A stretch of DNA of 50,721 nt from positions 1 to 50,721 of the forward strand of contig JAUXWH010000044.1 of NCBI GenBank assembly GCA_030681365.1, given 5' to 3'. Positions within the stretch are counted from its first letter, which is position 1. Every line of letters begins with the position of its first letter. The position numbers were made by a program, and so were the translations under genes. Source of the stretch: Bradyrhizobium sp. GTDB lineage: Bacteria > Pseudomonadota > Alphaproteobacteria > Rhizobiales > Xanthobacteraceae. Positions 17,843 through 26,549 of the stretch are shown in pieces. The notes under the pieces were generated by a model. It worked only from the letters and a program-made list of their open reading frames with translations. It was not told where the DNA came from and ran no database searches.

Positions 17843-19252
17843 ATGGTTCGCCTCCTCGCCTTCGGCAGCTATGCCTATCAGAGCGTGACGGCGATCGCGC
17901 TGATCTTTGCGATCAGCCACATCCTGTCGCCGGCGAACTATACCGTATTCTCGCTGGCGCTGGCGTCGAGCCAGCTGCTGTGCGTGCTGATGTTCGAATG
18001 GCTGCAACTGGCGGGGGTTCGTTTCCTGGCGCCTGCCACCGGAAGCGATGCGGTGCGACTGCGTTCGTCGCTGTTTTCGGCCGCCGGCCTCAGCGCACTT
18101 GCGCTGGTCCTGGTCGGCAGCCTGCTCTCGCTGTTCGCCGGACTGCCGCTGGAATTGACCTTCCTCGGCCTGGCACTGGCGGCGGCGCAGGGCGTCACCG
18201 ATCTTCATTTCATGATGATCCGCGTATCCGGCCGGCTCGGCGCCGCCGCCATGCTGCTGATCGGCCGGGCTACCCTTCTGCTCGCCGGAGCGATCGCCGG
18301 CGCCATGGTGTTCGGCAATGCCACGGCGACGCTTGCGGGGCTTGTTGTCGGGCAGATGATCGCCCTGCTGCTGGGCTCGCTGGCCGACCGCTCCCTGCTG
18401 CAATGGCGACCGCGCCTGACGGCGCGCGCCGACCTCGCCGGTTTCTGCCGCTACGGCATGCTCGCGGCCGCCGCTTCGGTGCTGCATCTTGCCGTGCCGG
18501 TGATGATCCGATTCATCGTCGTCGGTCGCCTGGGCTCGGCCGGGCCCGCGGCGGCGGCCGGCTTTTCGATGGCGCTCGACCTGCTGCAGCGACCGTTCAC
18601 GGTGCTGGTCTCTGCGATTCACACCGTAAATTATCCCGACGTCGTGGTTCGCTTCGACCGCGGCAGCGACCGCGACGCCAGGCAGACGACGGCGCGGCTG
18701 TTCGACTTCATCATCTGCTCGACGGCGATCATGCTGGGCGGGCTGATCGGATTTCTTCCCGACGTCGCGCGCCTGTTCGTTCCTCACGACATCCTGGCGA
18801 GCTTCCTGTCAGCCGCGCCGGCGGCGGCGGCGTTTTACTTTCTGCATCTGCATCTGCAGGGGACGCTGGCCATTCTTCCCCATCTGCAAAAGTCGGCGCT
18901 GCGGCTGGTCGTGGTCGCGGCGGGCCAGTTACTGGCGGTTCTGGCTTGCTCGGGGCTGGCGGCGGCGGCAGGCATCAGACCGCCCGGCATCGTCGCCGCG
19001 GCCGCCGTTGCGACCGCCATCGTGATGCTGCTGGCAAGCGGACCGACCATTCGCTTCGGCGCTGTTCCGCGCCTCCTTCTCGTCGCGGCGGCCGTCGTCG
19101 CCGCCATCGCGATCGGATCTCTCTCGATGCTGCCTTCCGAACCCTCGATCTGGCTCCTCGGCAAAAGCACGTTTGCGATGATGGCGGTCGCGCTGATTGC
19201 ATGGCGGGGCGAGTTTTTGACCGCGCCACGGCAGATGGAGGCAGGCGAATAG
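17843..19252 (+). CDS. Polysaccharide flippase, Wzx/MATE-like
   Basis: This 469-residue very hydrophobic protein has about 12 or more membrane segments, resembling O-antigen/EPS repeat-unit translocases. Features include a first helix with GSYAYQSVTAIALIFAISHILSPANYTVFSLALASSQLL and a conserved-looking central segment, FSMALDLLQRPFTVLVSAIHTVNYPDVV, as seen in Wzx proteins of rhizobial loci. It moves the undecaprenyl-linked repeat across the inner membrane. A second, different flippase is encoded at 25015-26475. Confidence 0.82.
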   Translation: MVRLLAFGSYAYQSVTAIALIFAISHILSPANYTVFSLALASSQLLCVLMFEWLQLAGVRFLAPATGSDAVRLRSSLFSAAGLSALALVLVGSLLSLFAGLPLELTFLGLALAAAQGVTDLHFMMIRVSGRLGAAAMLLIGRATLLLAGAIAGAMVFGNATATLAGLVVGQMIALLLGSLADRSLLQWRPRLTARADLAGFCRYGMLAAAASVLHLAVPVMIRFIVVGRLGSAGPAAAAGFSMALDLLQRPFTVLVSAIHTVNYPDVVVRFDRGSDRDARQTTARLFDFIICSTAIMLGGLIGFLPDVARLFVPHDILASFLSAAPAAAAFYFLHLHLQGTLAILPHLQKSALRLVVVAAGQLLAVLACSGLAAAAGIRPPGIVAAAAVATAIVMLLASGPTIRFGAVPRLLLVAAAVVAAIAIGSLSMLPSEPSIWLLGKSTFAMMAVALIAWRGEFLTAPRQMEAGE

Positions 19253-19287
19253 CCGGACCGCGATCGCCGGCAGCCGTCCCGGCAGGT

Positions 19288-19593
19288 TCACTCCACGTAG
19301 GTGCGCTCGCGCTCCACCACGACGGGACGGGCACGAACGCGATCGTTCAGCCAGAAGCCGAAGAACAGCAGTCTCGTGAGCCCCGCCGGGAGCGGATTGC
19401 CGTGTCTGGTGACGGCATCGCGTCGCGGGGAGCCACTGCTCGCATCATTGCCCGGCTGCCTGGCAAGTTCCCGCGATGGCGCCGCGTTCGGGCTATCAGG
19501 GCCCGACTTGCGGACCGGCCTGAAATACATCCCGACGGCAACGACAATATTAAAGAGAACCCAACCGGCAATCACATAGAGAAACGTTGACAA
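19288..19593 (-). CDS. Small membrane protein, unknown function
   Basis: This 101-residue protein starts at TTG 19593, preceded by an excellent GAGGAGG seven bases upstream. The N-terminus is a transmembrane helix (FLYVIAGWVLFNIVVAVGMYF, residues 4-24). A polar, Pro/Ser/Arg-rich linker follows, then a second weakly hydrophobic stretch (LTRLLFFGFWLND). No family recognised. It is transcribed against the flippase, with its 3' end 36 bp from the flippase stop. Confidence 0.65.
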   Translation of the reverse strand: MSTFLYVIAGWVLFNIVVAVGMYFRPVRKSGPDSPNAAPSRELARQPGNDASSGSPRRDAVTRHGNPLPAGLTRLLFFGFWLNDRVRARPVVVERERTYVE

Positions 19594-19827
19594 TCAAAGC
19601 CTCCTCAAGGGCTTAAGGCATCTATACAGCCGTTTTCCCCAAAATGGCCTGCAAATCGATGTCGCACCGCAGCAAATCCCTGCTGCGATTGCGAGAAGGG
19701 GTAAAATTCATCCAGATACTGCCAGGGATTCCAACCGTTAAGCACGAAAAGCAATGACCTGCCGCAACTCCTTACTAACCGGCGCTTCCTTCACTATGCT
19801 TTTCGCCGACAATCAGGGAGGCAAGCA

Positions 19828-19980
19828 ATGGATCTGTTACCGGCATTGCTCGGGTTCGCCGCGGGATTTCTGGCCTGCCTGGTGATGGTGGTTGCCACGA
19901 TCTGGTGGTCGTTCTCCGATCGGCGGGTGCGCGAGAACGAGCCGGCGACCGACGGCCGGCATGAACGGCGGGCTGCGTAA
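19828..19980 (+). CDS. 50-residue single-pass membrane protein
   Basis: The ATG at 19828 follows a strong GGGAGG. The product is M-D-L-L-P-A-L-L-G-F-A-A-G-F-L, then CLVMVVATIWWSFSD and a charged tail ending HERRAA. One membrane helix (about residues 5-28) is followed by a 20-residue cytoplasmic or periplasmic polar tail. No family recognised. Small membrane peptides of this kind are easily missed. The ribosome site, hydrophobic profile and high-GC third positions support it. Confidence 0.65.
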   Translation: MDLLPALLGFAAGFLACLVMVVATIWWSFSDRRVRENEPATDGRHERRAA

Positions 19981-20567
19981 GGATATTCGGGCACATTTCA
20001 GAAGTCGCTGACCTGGAAGTCGTCAATCACGGCAACGCCGTGGCCAACTTGCCGATCAGCGATCGGCTCACGCAGCGTCCCCCTCACCTTCTGATCTTCA
20101 CGATGGAATTCCTGTTCGCCTTGCGGGAAAAATGCGAACCTATGCCATCTGTCGTGACGGCAGACATTCGCTCTTTCGCCGCAACCTGACCAATCCCGCC
20201 GTTTATATTCACCCTCCGAGCACGAGCATTCGTGTCGTCATGCGACCAACACGATGTTGGCGAAGCAACGCACTTCGAGTCGGATGTTCCATGGAGTCGA
20301 ATGTTCCATCGCGCGGAACTCTCGCGCGCGCCGCTCATATTCTGAGCATGTTGCGGCGATCAAGGGCAAAACAAATCGCGAGAAAGAACGCGACGCCATT
20401 CTGATGCCACACGACTCCTTCACAGCCGTCTCATACTGAAAAATTTTCCTTGCTTGAGAGCGCGTGAATCAAAAACCGCGGTTGGCTCTATTTTTATCCG
20501 TTTTCCCAACACGCCGATAAAAATTTGAACGTAGAGCATCATCTCCTCCAGCGCGCGGGATCCACTG
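19981..20567. other. Non-coding leader region of the giant repeat protein
   Basis: This 587 bp region has no supported gene and is visibly less GC-rich than the surroundings, notably from 20440 to 20535. It contains a direct repeat ATGTTCCAT at 20284 and 20301 and an inverted repeat at 20491-20523, listed separately. It is large enough to hold a complex promoter for the gene at 20568. Confidence 0.5.
20491..20523. promoter_or_regulatory. Inverted repeat upstream of the giant GH/repeat protein
   Basis: TTTTTATC (20491-20498) and GATAAAAA (20516-20523) form a perfect 8 bp inverted repeat, centres 25 bp apart, ending 44 bp before the start codon. AT-rich arms are unusual in this GC-rich DNA. 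It may be a regulator binding site or a leader hairpin; no regulator can be named. Confidence 0.4.
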
Positions 20568-23500
20568 ATGGCAACGACGACACCTGACCAGACCATTCTT
20601 TCCGCAAATGCGTTCGTTAGTTCCATCGGCGTCAACACGCATGTCGGCTTTTCCTGGGGCGGTTACGACAACCTCAGCATGATGATCGACAGCCTCGAAT
20701 ATCTCGGCATCACCCGGTTACGCGACGCAATGGCGGCCAATCCGGAGGCGCAGCCCGTGCTCGAGGGGTTGGCCGCCGCCGGCTACACATTTGATTTTCT
20801 TGTTCCCTCGAGCTTGCCTGCCATGGGCAGCGCAGGCCTGCAGCAATACCTGGTGTCGCTGGAACAGTTCGAGGCGAGTCACCCCGGCAGCATTTCCGCG
20901 CTCGAGGGACTGAACGAAGCCAACATTCAGCACTTCAGCTATAACGGTTCCTCCACCATCGCCGCGGCCGCCCAGTTTCAGAGCGCCTTCTATACGGCGG
21001 TGAATGACAACCCGTATCTCGCCGATATACCGGTTTACAATCTCACCCTCAGCCACGACAACCTCGCCGCCTATGCGGAACTCGGCGATCTGTCGAACTA
21101 TTCGGACTATGCCAACGCGCACACCTACATCAGCACGAGTTCCATTACCGGCATTTCGATGCAAAAGAGCGTCGACATTGCCGGCGCCAGCGCCTCGGGA
21201 CGGCCGATCGTCATCACCGAAACCGGCTATACGACGCAAGAAGACACGGCGTATGTCGGCGCCAGCGAAACCGTGCAGGCGAAGTCGATTCTCAACACGC
21301 TGGTTGCCGCCTACCAGAAGGGTGTCAGCAGCACCTACCTTTACGAGTTGCTGGACCGCGATTCGAGCGCTGACAACACGGACCCCCAGGCCAATTTCGG
21401 CCTGTTCAACGACGATGGAACGCCGAAGCTCGCCGCGACGGCAATTCATAACCTGACGACCATTCTGGCGGATGACGGAACCGGCGGCCGTCAACCGACG
21501 GAGTCACTGGACTATTCGCTGGACAACATGCCCGCCACCGGCTCCAGCATGGTGCTCGGCAAGAGCAACGGCGCCTATGATCTGGTGATCTGGGCCGAGC
21601 CTCGCATCTGGGACGATGCGACCGACACCGAGATCGTCAATCCGGCGCAAAACGTCACGGTGCATCTCGGCAGCGTGCACCAGTCGATCAGGGTCTACGA
21701 CACGCTGAGCGGCACGACGCCGATCGCGGTTTACACCGACGTCAGCGATTTCGTCATTCCGGTTTCCGATCATCCACTGATCATCGAAATCGATGGTCCC
21801 GGCGTCGTACCGCCGGTCGATGACATTCCCGCCGACGTCAGCGGAACGGCAGTTGAGATCGTGGCGCTGCTGTCGGATCTCAACGGATCCGACACGCTGC
21901 AGACCATCACGCTGACCGACACCCACACGCTTCCGGTCGCGTCGGAAGCGACCATGAACTACATCATATCGCATTACGGCGAGGTGCTCGCGGCGATCCA
22001 GGGCGGCTACGCGTTCTCGGTAACGATCTCGGACGACAACTGGAGCAGGACCAAGGTCTTCGATGCCGGCGGCGTCCTGCAATCCACGACCAACTCCGCC
22101 TACACCGATGGCGTCATCACCAGCAAGGTGACGGTGCATGCGGATCAATCGACCGACAGCGTAATCTACAAGGCCGGCATCACCGCCCAGGAGGTAACGG
22201 TCGCGGCCGACGGTTCAAAGAACACCAGAACCTTCGACGCGACGGGAGTTGTGGTCAGCGAAACGATCAAAAACAGCGACGGTTCGTCCTCGACCACGCT
22301 TTATGCCGCCGGCGTCAAGACCAAGATGTATGTCGCCAATGCCGACGGCAGCCACGACACCTACACCTACAACATTGAGGGTCGCAGCTATACCACCGAG
22401 TTCCAGCACGCCGACGCCTCCGGCAAGGTGACGGCGGTGACGCGGAGCCACGCCGACGGCTCGCTCGATTACACCCGGATCATCAAGGACGACGGAACCA
22501 AGGTCACCACGCTCTACGATTCCACCGGCCACAAGACGTCGACGATCGTCGTGACCTCGTCGGCCACCGTCACCGACCAGTTCGACACGTCCGGACAACT
22601 GACCAAGCAGATGGTCCAGCATGCCGACGGCTCGTTTACCACGAAGGTCTACACCGCGACCGTGCTGACGGCGCACTACGTCGTCAACGCCGACGGTACC
22701 AGCGCAACCAAACTCTATGACGCGGCGGGGACGTTGACCACTTCCGTCCACCACACCCAGGATGGCTCCACCTACACCACGGTCTTCTCGGATGGCGTCA
22801 AGACCAGGCTGTATGTCGACAAGGCCGACGGCACCCATGACACATGGTCCTACAACGTCCAGGGCAAGAGCTATACCACCGAGCTGCAGCACGCCGATGC
22901 AACCGGCAAGGTGACCGCGGTGACGCGAACCCACGCCGATGGATCGCTCGATTACACCCAGACCATCTCGACCAGTGGAATCAAGGTCACCACCCTCTAT
23001 GATTCGACCGGCCACAAGACCACTTCCATCACGGTCACTCCGTCAGCAACGACGACAGGCCAGTACGATCCATCGGGAAATCTCACCAGGGAGATCATCC
23101 AGGACAATGGCGGCGCCGTGCTGACGAAGGTCTACACCGCCGCGGTGCTGACCGCGTTCTATGTCGTCAACCCCGACGGGACGGCAGCAACCAAACTCTA
23201 TGACGCGGCCGGGGAGCTGACGACTTCCGTCCACTACACGCAGGACGGCTCCACCTACACCACACTCTATTCGGATGGCGTCAAGACCAGGCTTTATGTC
23301 GACAAGGCCGACGGCACCCACGACACATGGTCCTACAACGTCCAGGGCAAGAGCTATACCACCGAACTGCAGCATGCCGATGCCACCGGCAAGGTCATCG
23401 AGGTGAGGCGAACCCACGCCGACGGATCGCTCGATTACACCCAGGTGATCAAGAGCGATGGCAGCAAGGTGACGAGCACCTATGATGCATCCGGTCAAAA

Positions 23501-24440
23501 GATGCGCGAAGTGGTGCTGAATGCCGACGGCTCGAGTACCACGGGCATCTATGACAGTTCGGGCGAGGTGGTGCAGGAGATCGCGAAAACCGCCGACGGC
23601 GACACCAGCACGACCAACTATTCGGGCGGCGTCAAGACATCGGCCTATCTCGTCAACGCCGACGGATCGACCGAGAGTCAGCTGTACGACTCGTCGGGGC
23701 ACCTGACCAACCATACCCTCCAGCATACCGACGGATCGTCATCGACGACGCTCTATTCGGCGGGCGTCAAGACCAAGATGTACGTCAACCATGCGGACGG
23801 CACACGGGACAATTACGCCTACAATATCGAAGGCCAGACCTACACCACCCAGCATCAGCATATAGATGCGGCGGGCAAGATCGACGCCGTGACCCGGACC
23901 CATGCCGACGGATCCCTCGATTACACGATGGTTATCCAGAGCGACGGCACCAAGATTACCGGCCTCTACGACAGCGCGGGAGCCCAGACCCAGGAGGTCA
24001 TCCAGAGCCCGTCGGGCGCCAGGGAAGTCTATCAGTTCGTCGTGGCCGGATCGCCCGGCGCAGTGCGGCACGAATCCTATGATGCCCAGGGCAATCTGAC
24101 GCTGGTTGACCTGCAAAACAGCGACGGTACGCACCGAGTCACAGCCATCAGTACCGGGCTGACGATTTCGGGCGGCAACTTTGACGACCTGTTCGCTTCG
24201 GCGGGATCGACCACCATCGCCTATGATCACGGCAACGATCAGATCAATAACTTCAGGGCGGGATCCGGCGCCGATCATGACATAATCCAGATCGCGCAAT
24301 CGCTGGTCAGCGACTACAGCCATTTGCAGATCGAGCAGTCCGGTTTCGACGCCCTCATCCACATTTCGGCCGACGATACCATCCTCTTGAAGAACACCTA
24401 CGTGAACCAACTCGATCAGGGTAATTTTCTGTTCGCCTGA
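20568..24440 (+). CDS. Giant secreted protein: GH-A-like domain, tandem repeats, T1SS-type C-terminus
   Basis: This 1290-residue protein has no N-terminal signal peptide. Residues about 1-300 resemble a GH39/PslG-like glycosidase: Glu117 in EGLNEANI is the candidate acid/base and Glu218 in VITETGYTT the nucleophile. Residues about 310-460 form a beta-rich linker. From about 540 to 1200 lie degenerate units of about 20 residues with an ADGS...LYDxxG theme, grouped into four super-repeats of about 161 residues. Their equivalent DNA positions are 22318, 22801, 23284 and 23770, giving spacings of 483, 483 and 486 bp. The C-terminus (GGNFDDLFASAGSTTIAYDHGNDQ, then a hydrophobic, aspartate-containing end FLFA) looks like a type I secretion region related to RTX proteins. 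It may bind, cross-link or trim the EPS outside the cell. The start has only a weak ribosome site. Confidence 0.75.
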   Translation: MATTTPDQTILSANAFVSSIGVNTHVGFSWGGYDNLSMMIDSLEYLGITRLRDAMAANPEAQPVLEGLAAAGYTFDFLVPSSLPAMGSAGLQQYLVSLEQFEASHPGSISALEGLNEANIQHFSYNGSSTIAAAAQFQSAFYTAVNDNPYLADIPVYNLTLSHDNLAAYAELGDLSNYSDYANAHTYISTSSITGISMQKSVDIAGASASGRPIVITETGYTTQEDTAYVGASETVQAKSILNTLVAAYQKGVSSTYLYELLDRDSSADNTDPQANFGLFNDDGTPKLAATAIHNLTTILADDGTGGRQPTESLDYSLDNMPATGSSMVLGKSNGAYDLVIWAEPRIWDDATDTEIVNPAQNVTVHLGSVHQSIRVYDTLSGTTPIAVYTDVSDFVIPVSDHPLIIEIDGPGVVPPVDDIPADVSGTAVEIVALLSDLNGSDTLQTITLTDTHTLPVASEATMNYIISHYGEVLAAIQGGYAFSVTISDDNWSRTKVFDAGGVLQSTTNSAYTDGVITSKVTVHADQSTDSVIYKAGITAQEVTVAADGSKNTRTFDATGVVVSETIKNSDGSSSTTLYAAGVKTKMYVANADGSHDTYTYNIEGRSYTTEFQHADASGKVTAVTRSHADGSLDYTRIIKDDGTKVTTLYDSTGHKTSTIVVTSSATVTDQFDTSGQLTKQMVQHADGSFTTKVYTATVLTAHYVVNADGTSATKLYDAAGTLTTSVHHTQDGSTYTTVFSDGVKTRLYVDKADGTHDTWSYNVQGKSYTTELQHADATGKVTAVTRTHADGSLDYTQTISTSGIKVTTLYDSTGHKTTSITVTPSATTTGQYDPSGNLTREIIQDNGGAVLTKVYTAAVLTAFYVVNPDGTAATKLYDAAGELTTSVHYTQDGSTYTTLYSDGVKTRLYVDKADGTHDTWSYNVQGKSYTTELQHADATGKVIEVRRTHADGSLDYTQVIKSDGSKVTSTYDASGQKMREVVLNADGSSTTGIYDSSGEVVQEIAKTADGDTSTTNYSGGVKTSAYLVNADGSTESQLYDSSGHLTNHTLQHTDGSSSTTLYSAGVKTKMYVNHADGTRDNYAYNIEGQTYTTQHQHIDAAGKIDAVTRTHADGSLDYTMVIQSDGTKITGLYDSAGAQTQEVIQSPSGAREVYQFVVAGSPGAVRHESYDAQGNLTLVDLQNSDGTHRVTAISTGLTISGGNFDDLFASAGSTTIAYDHGNDQINNFRAGSGADHDIIQIAQSLVSDYSHLQIEQSGFDALIHISADDTILLKNTYVNQLDQGNFLFA
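22249..24010 (+). repeat. Four tandem ~483 bp in-frame repeats
   Basis: Equivalent points (GTCAAGACCAAG/GG) recur at 22318, 22801, 23284 and 23770. Units 2 and 3 are nearly identical at DNA level over about 250 bp (for example 22745-22965 against 23228-23448), while units 1 and 4 are more diverged. This points to recent duplication or gene conversion inside the gene. Limits of the array are approximate. Confidence 0.85.
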
Positions 24441-25018
24441 TCGGGCAGTTCGGCCGGCGGGCGCGCCTGTGGGACGATTCGGGCCGGCGCGCCCATCGCG
24501 ACCGCGCCCGGCGCTACTTCGCGATTGACCACCGAATTGGCGGCGACCACCGCGCCTTCGCCGATGACGATGGCGCCGATAATCACGGCGCCGGCATAGA
24601 CGGTAGTGCCGTCGCCAAGCACCGGGTAGCCCGGCCGGTCGGCGGAATGCCGTCCGAGCGTCACGTTCTGGTAGATCGTGCTGGACCGGCCGATCCGCAC
24701 GCCGTCGCCGACAACGATGCCGGTCGGATGCGGCAGATTGAGGCCCGGTCCGATTTCGGCCAGCAAGGATATGTAGCAGCCGCGGTTCATCAGGCAGCGA
24801 CGCAGAATCATCCACGACAGCGCACGTCCGGGACGGCCGCTTTCGCGCAGCCATTTCGCCACGCGCCACCACGTGATCGCGACAAAGCCCGGACTGGTGG
24901 CCCAGGCGACCATGGCGGCCTTGACGCCCGACTTGCCGGTGTTGGCGAACAAATCCTCGCGCCATGGCATCGACAATTGCTCCGTTCGGTCAGGCGATTT
25001 CAGTGCGATCTCGGTCAT
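24416..25018 (-). CDS. Hexapeptide-repeat acyltransferase (serine acetyltransferase-like)
   Basis: This 200-residue left-handed beta-helix acyltransferase resembles CysE/WcaB-type enzymes. The N-terminal helical part contains WRVAKWL. The hexapeptide region runs from GPGLNLPHPTGIVVGDGVRIGRSSTIYQNVTLG (with the catalytic-type His) to GEGAVVAANSVVNREVAPGAVAMGAPARIV. The start at 25018 overlaps the stop of the flippase gene (ATGA). An upstream in-frame extension is out of place. In an EPS locus it most likely acetylates a sugar of the repeat unit or its nucleotide precursor. Its last 25 bp overlap, antisense, the end of the giant repeat gene. Confidence 0.83.
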   Translation of the reverse strand: MTEIALKSPDRTEQLSMPWREDLFANTGKSGVKAAMVAWATSPGFVAITWWRVAKWLRESGRPGRALSWMILRRCLMNRGCYISLLAEIGPGLNLPHPTGIVVGDGVRIGRSSTIYQNVTLGRHSADRPGYPVLGDGTTVYAGAVIIGAIVIGEGAVVAANSVVNREVAPGAVAMGAPARIVPQARPPAELPDQANRKLP

Positions 25019-26475
25019 GATGCGGGCCCCTGCTCCAGTGCCGGAGGATGGGTCATCGGGCCGCCCAGCAGCGACCGCAGGCTTCCACGGATATGACGTC
25101 GGAACGCGACGTAGCAGGCCGGCACGACTGTCACATACAGCGCGGTCGCGAGCAGCCACTGCTTGAGCGTCGCAATCTCTCCCGAAACCGCTCCCAGCGC
25201 CACCGCCGCGGCGGCGAGGGTCGCGACCGAGGCCGGAACCAGCGATTTCGCGATCGATGCCAGCGGCAACCCCGCCCGGCGCGTCCCGACAATCAGCATC
25301 GCAACGCAGACCATGATCGCCACGATCGTATACACGGCGGCGACGGCCGTCAGGCCGAACGGCAGCGCCACGACGAAGGCCAGTATCATGGCGGCACTGT
25401 TGGCGGTGCTGATCCAGAACTGCAGCCGGGCCTCGCCGCGCGCGAGCAGGATCGGACCGCTATAGGCGGCGATCGATTGGGCTGCGCCCGCCGGCGCCAG
25501 AATGGCGATCAGCGGCAGCACCTCCCGCCAGTGCGGCGACAGCAGCGCCGACACCGGATAGCTGAGGCCGAATGTGAGGTAAATCATCGCCGGAAAGGTG
25601 ATCATCGCGGTCATGCCAAGTACCGCGCAGATCGCCGCATTCTGGCGGACGCGATCCTGGCCGAGGCCGGACATGCGGCTCAACGTCGCCATCAGCACGC
25701 CGCCGCCCGGCCACGAGAAGATCATCAGCGGCAGGATCATGAATTGATACGACAGGCCGTAAAGGCCGACCGCCGCCGCCCCGAGCTTGGCGCCGATCAG
25801 GAGATTGCCGATGTTGCGCGCGGCGAAATTCAGGACATTCGACGCCAGCACCCAGCCGCCGAAGCTCAGAATCGACGACACCCGGCGCCAGCCGAAATTC
25901 AGCCGGATCTGATGTCGCGCCAATGCTGCGAAGACGGCGGCGCGGATGACCTGGACCAGCACATAATAGGCAATCAGCGCCCAGATGCCCTGCCCCGCCA
26001 CGGCCGCGACCACGCAGACGACGGCGGCGGCAAACGCAGCCCCGGCTTCCACCAGCGCAATGGTCTGATACCGCAGTTCGCGCTCCAGCACCGCGCGCGG
26101 CCCAAGGGCGGCGATGGAGAGAACCACCGAGACCGAAAGGGCGGCCAGCACCACTGACAGGCCGTCCATCCCGACCGCGCCGGCCAGCGGGCCCGCAAGA
26201 CCTGCCAACAAGGCAGCGCAGGCGACCCCGATCACCAGCATCAGCGTGACAGCGGCTCCCGCCTCGTCCGGCGTGAGCGTGTTCCGCTGCACCATCGCGC
26301 TCGACATCCCGAGATCGGTCAGCAGCGCAATGAAGGCGACGAACGGCAAGGAGAAAGCGACCAGCCCGAATTCCGCCGGGCTGACGAACCAGGTCATCAG
26401 CAGCGTCATCAGGAACTGCAGCACTGACTTGACGATGTTCACGCCGGACATCGACAACAGGTTTTTCAGAATCAT
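25015..26475 (-). CDS. Polysaccharide flippase, WzxC-like (PST family)
   Basis: This 486-residue membrane protein has about 12-14 transmembrane helices. The start MILKNLLSMSGVNIVKSVLQFLMTLLMTWFVSPAEFGLVAFSLPFVAF, followed by LLTDLGMSSAMVQR, is highly typical of WzxC/Tuac-type translocases. The reading frame continues open upstream into the acyltransferase gene, but that is a shadow; the ATG at 26475 gives the correct family N-terminus. Together with the different Wzx at 17843 it raises the possibility of two repeat-unit substrates. Confidence 0.9.
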   Translation of the reverse strand: MILKNLLSMSGVNIVKSVLQFLMTLLMTWFVSPAEFGLVAFSLPFVAFIALLTDLGMSSAMVQRNTLTPDEAGAAVTLMLVIGVACAALLAGLAGPLAGAVGMDGLSVVLAALSVSVVLSIAALGPRAVLERELRYQTIALVEAGAAFAAAVVCVVAAVAGQGIWALIAYYVLVQVIRAAVFAALARHQIRLNFGWRRVSSILSFGGWVLASNVLNFAARNIGNLLIGAKLGAAAVGLYGLSYQFMILPLMIFSWPGGGVLMATLSRMSGLGQDRVRQNAAICAVLGMTAMITFPAMIYLTFGLSYPVSALLSPHWREVLPLIAILAPAGAAQSIAAYSGPILLARGEARLQFWISTANSAAMILAFVVALPFGLTAVAAVYTIVAIMVCVAMLIVGTRRAGLPLASIAKSLVPASVATLAAAAVALGAVSGEIATLKQWLLATALYVTVVPACYVAFRRHIRGSLRSLLGGPMTHPPALEQGPAS

Positions 26476-26549
26476 GGCATCGTCCGTACGTGACTGGCCG
26501 CCGCCAACGCTGGTAACAAACGCACCGTCATCGCGCTGCCGCTTCCAGC

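Noticed and set aside
22249..24010. CRISPR-like or Rhs-toxin interpretation of the repeats
   Set aside because: The repeats are long, in frame and protein-coding without spacers. The protein lacks the Rhs core and a toxin tip, and ends in a secretion-like C-terminus.
23739..24965. Long leftward frame over the repeat region
   Set aside because: It is the complement of the repeated coding sequence, a by-product of its regular codon pattern.
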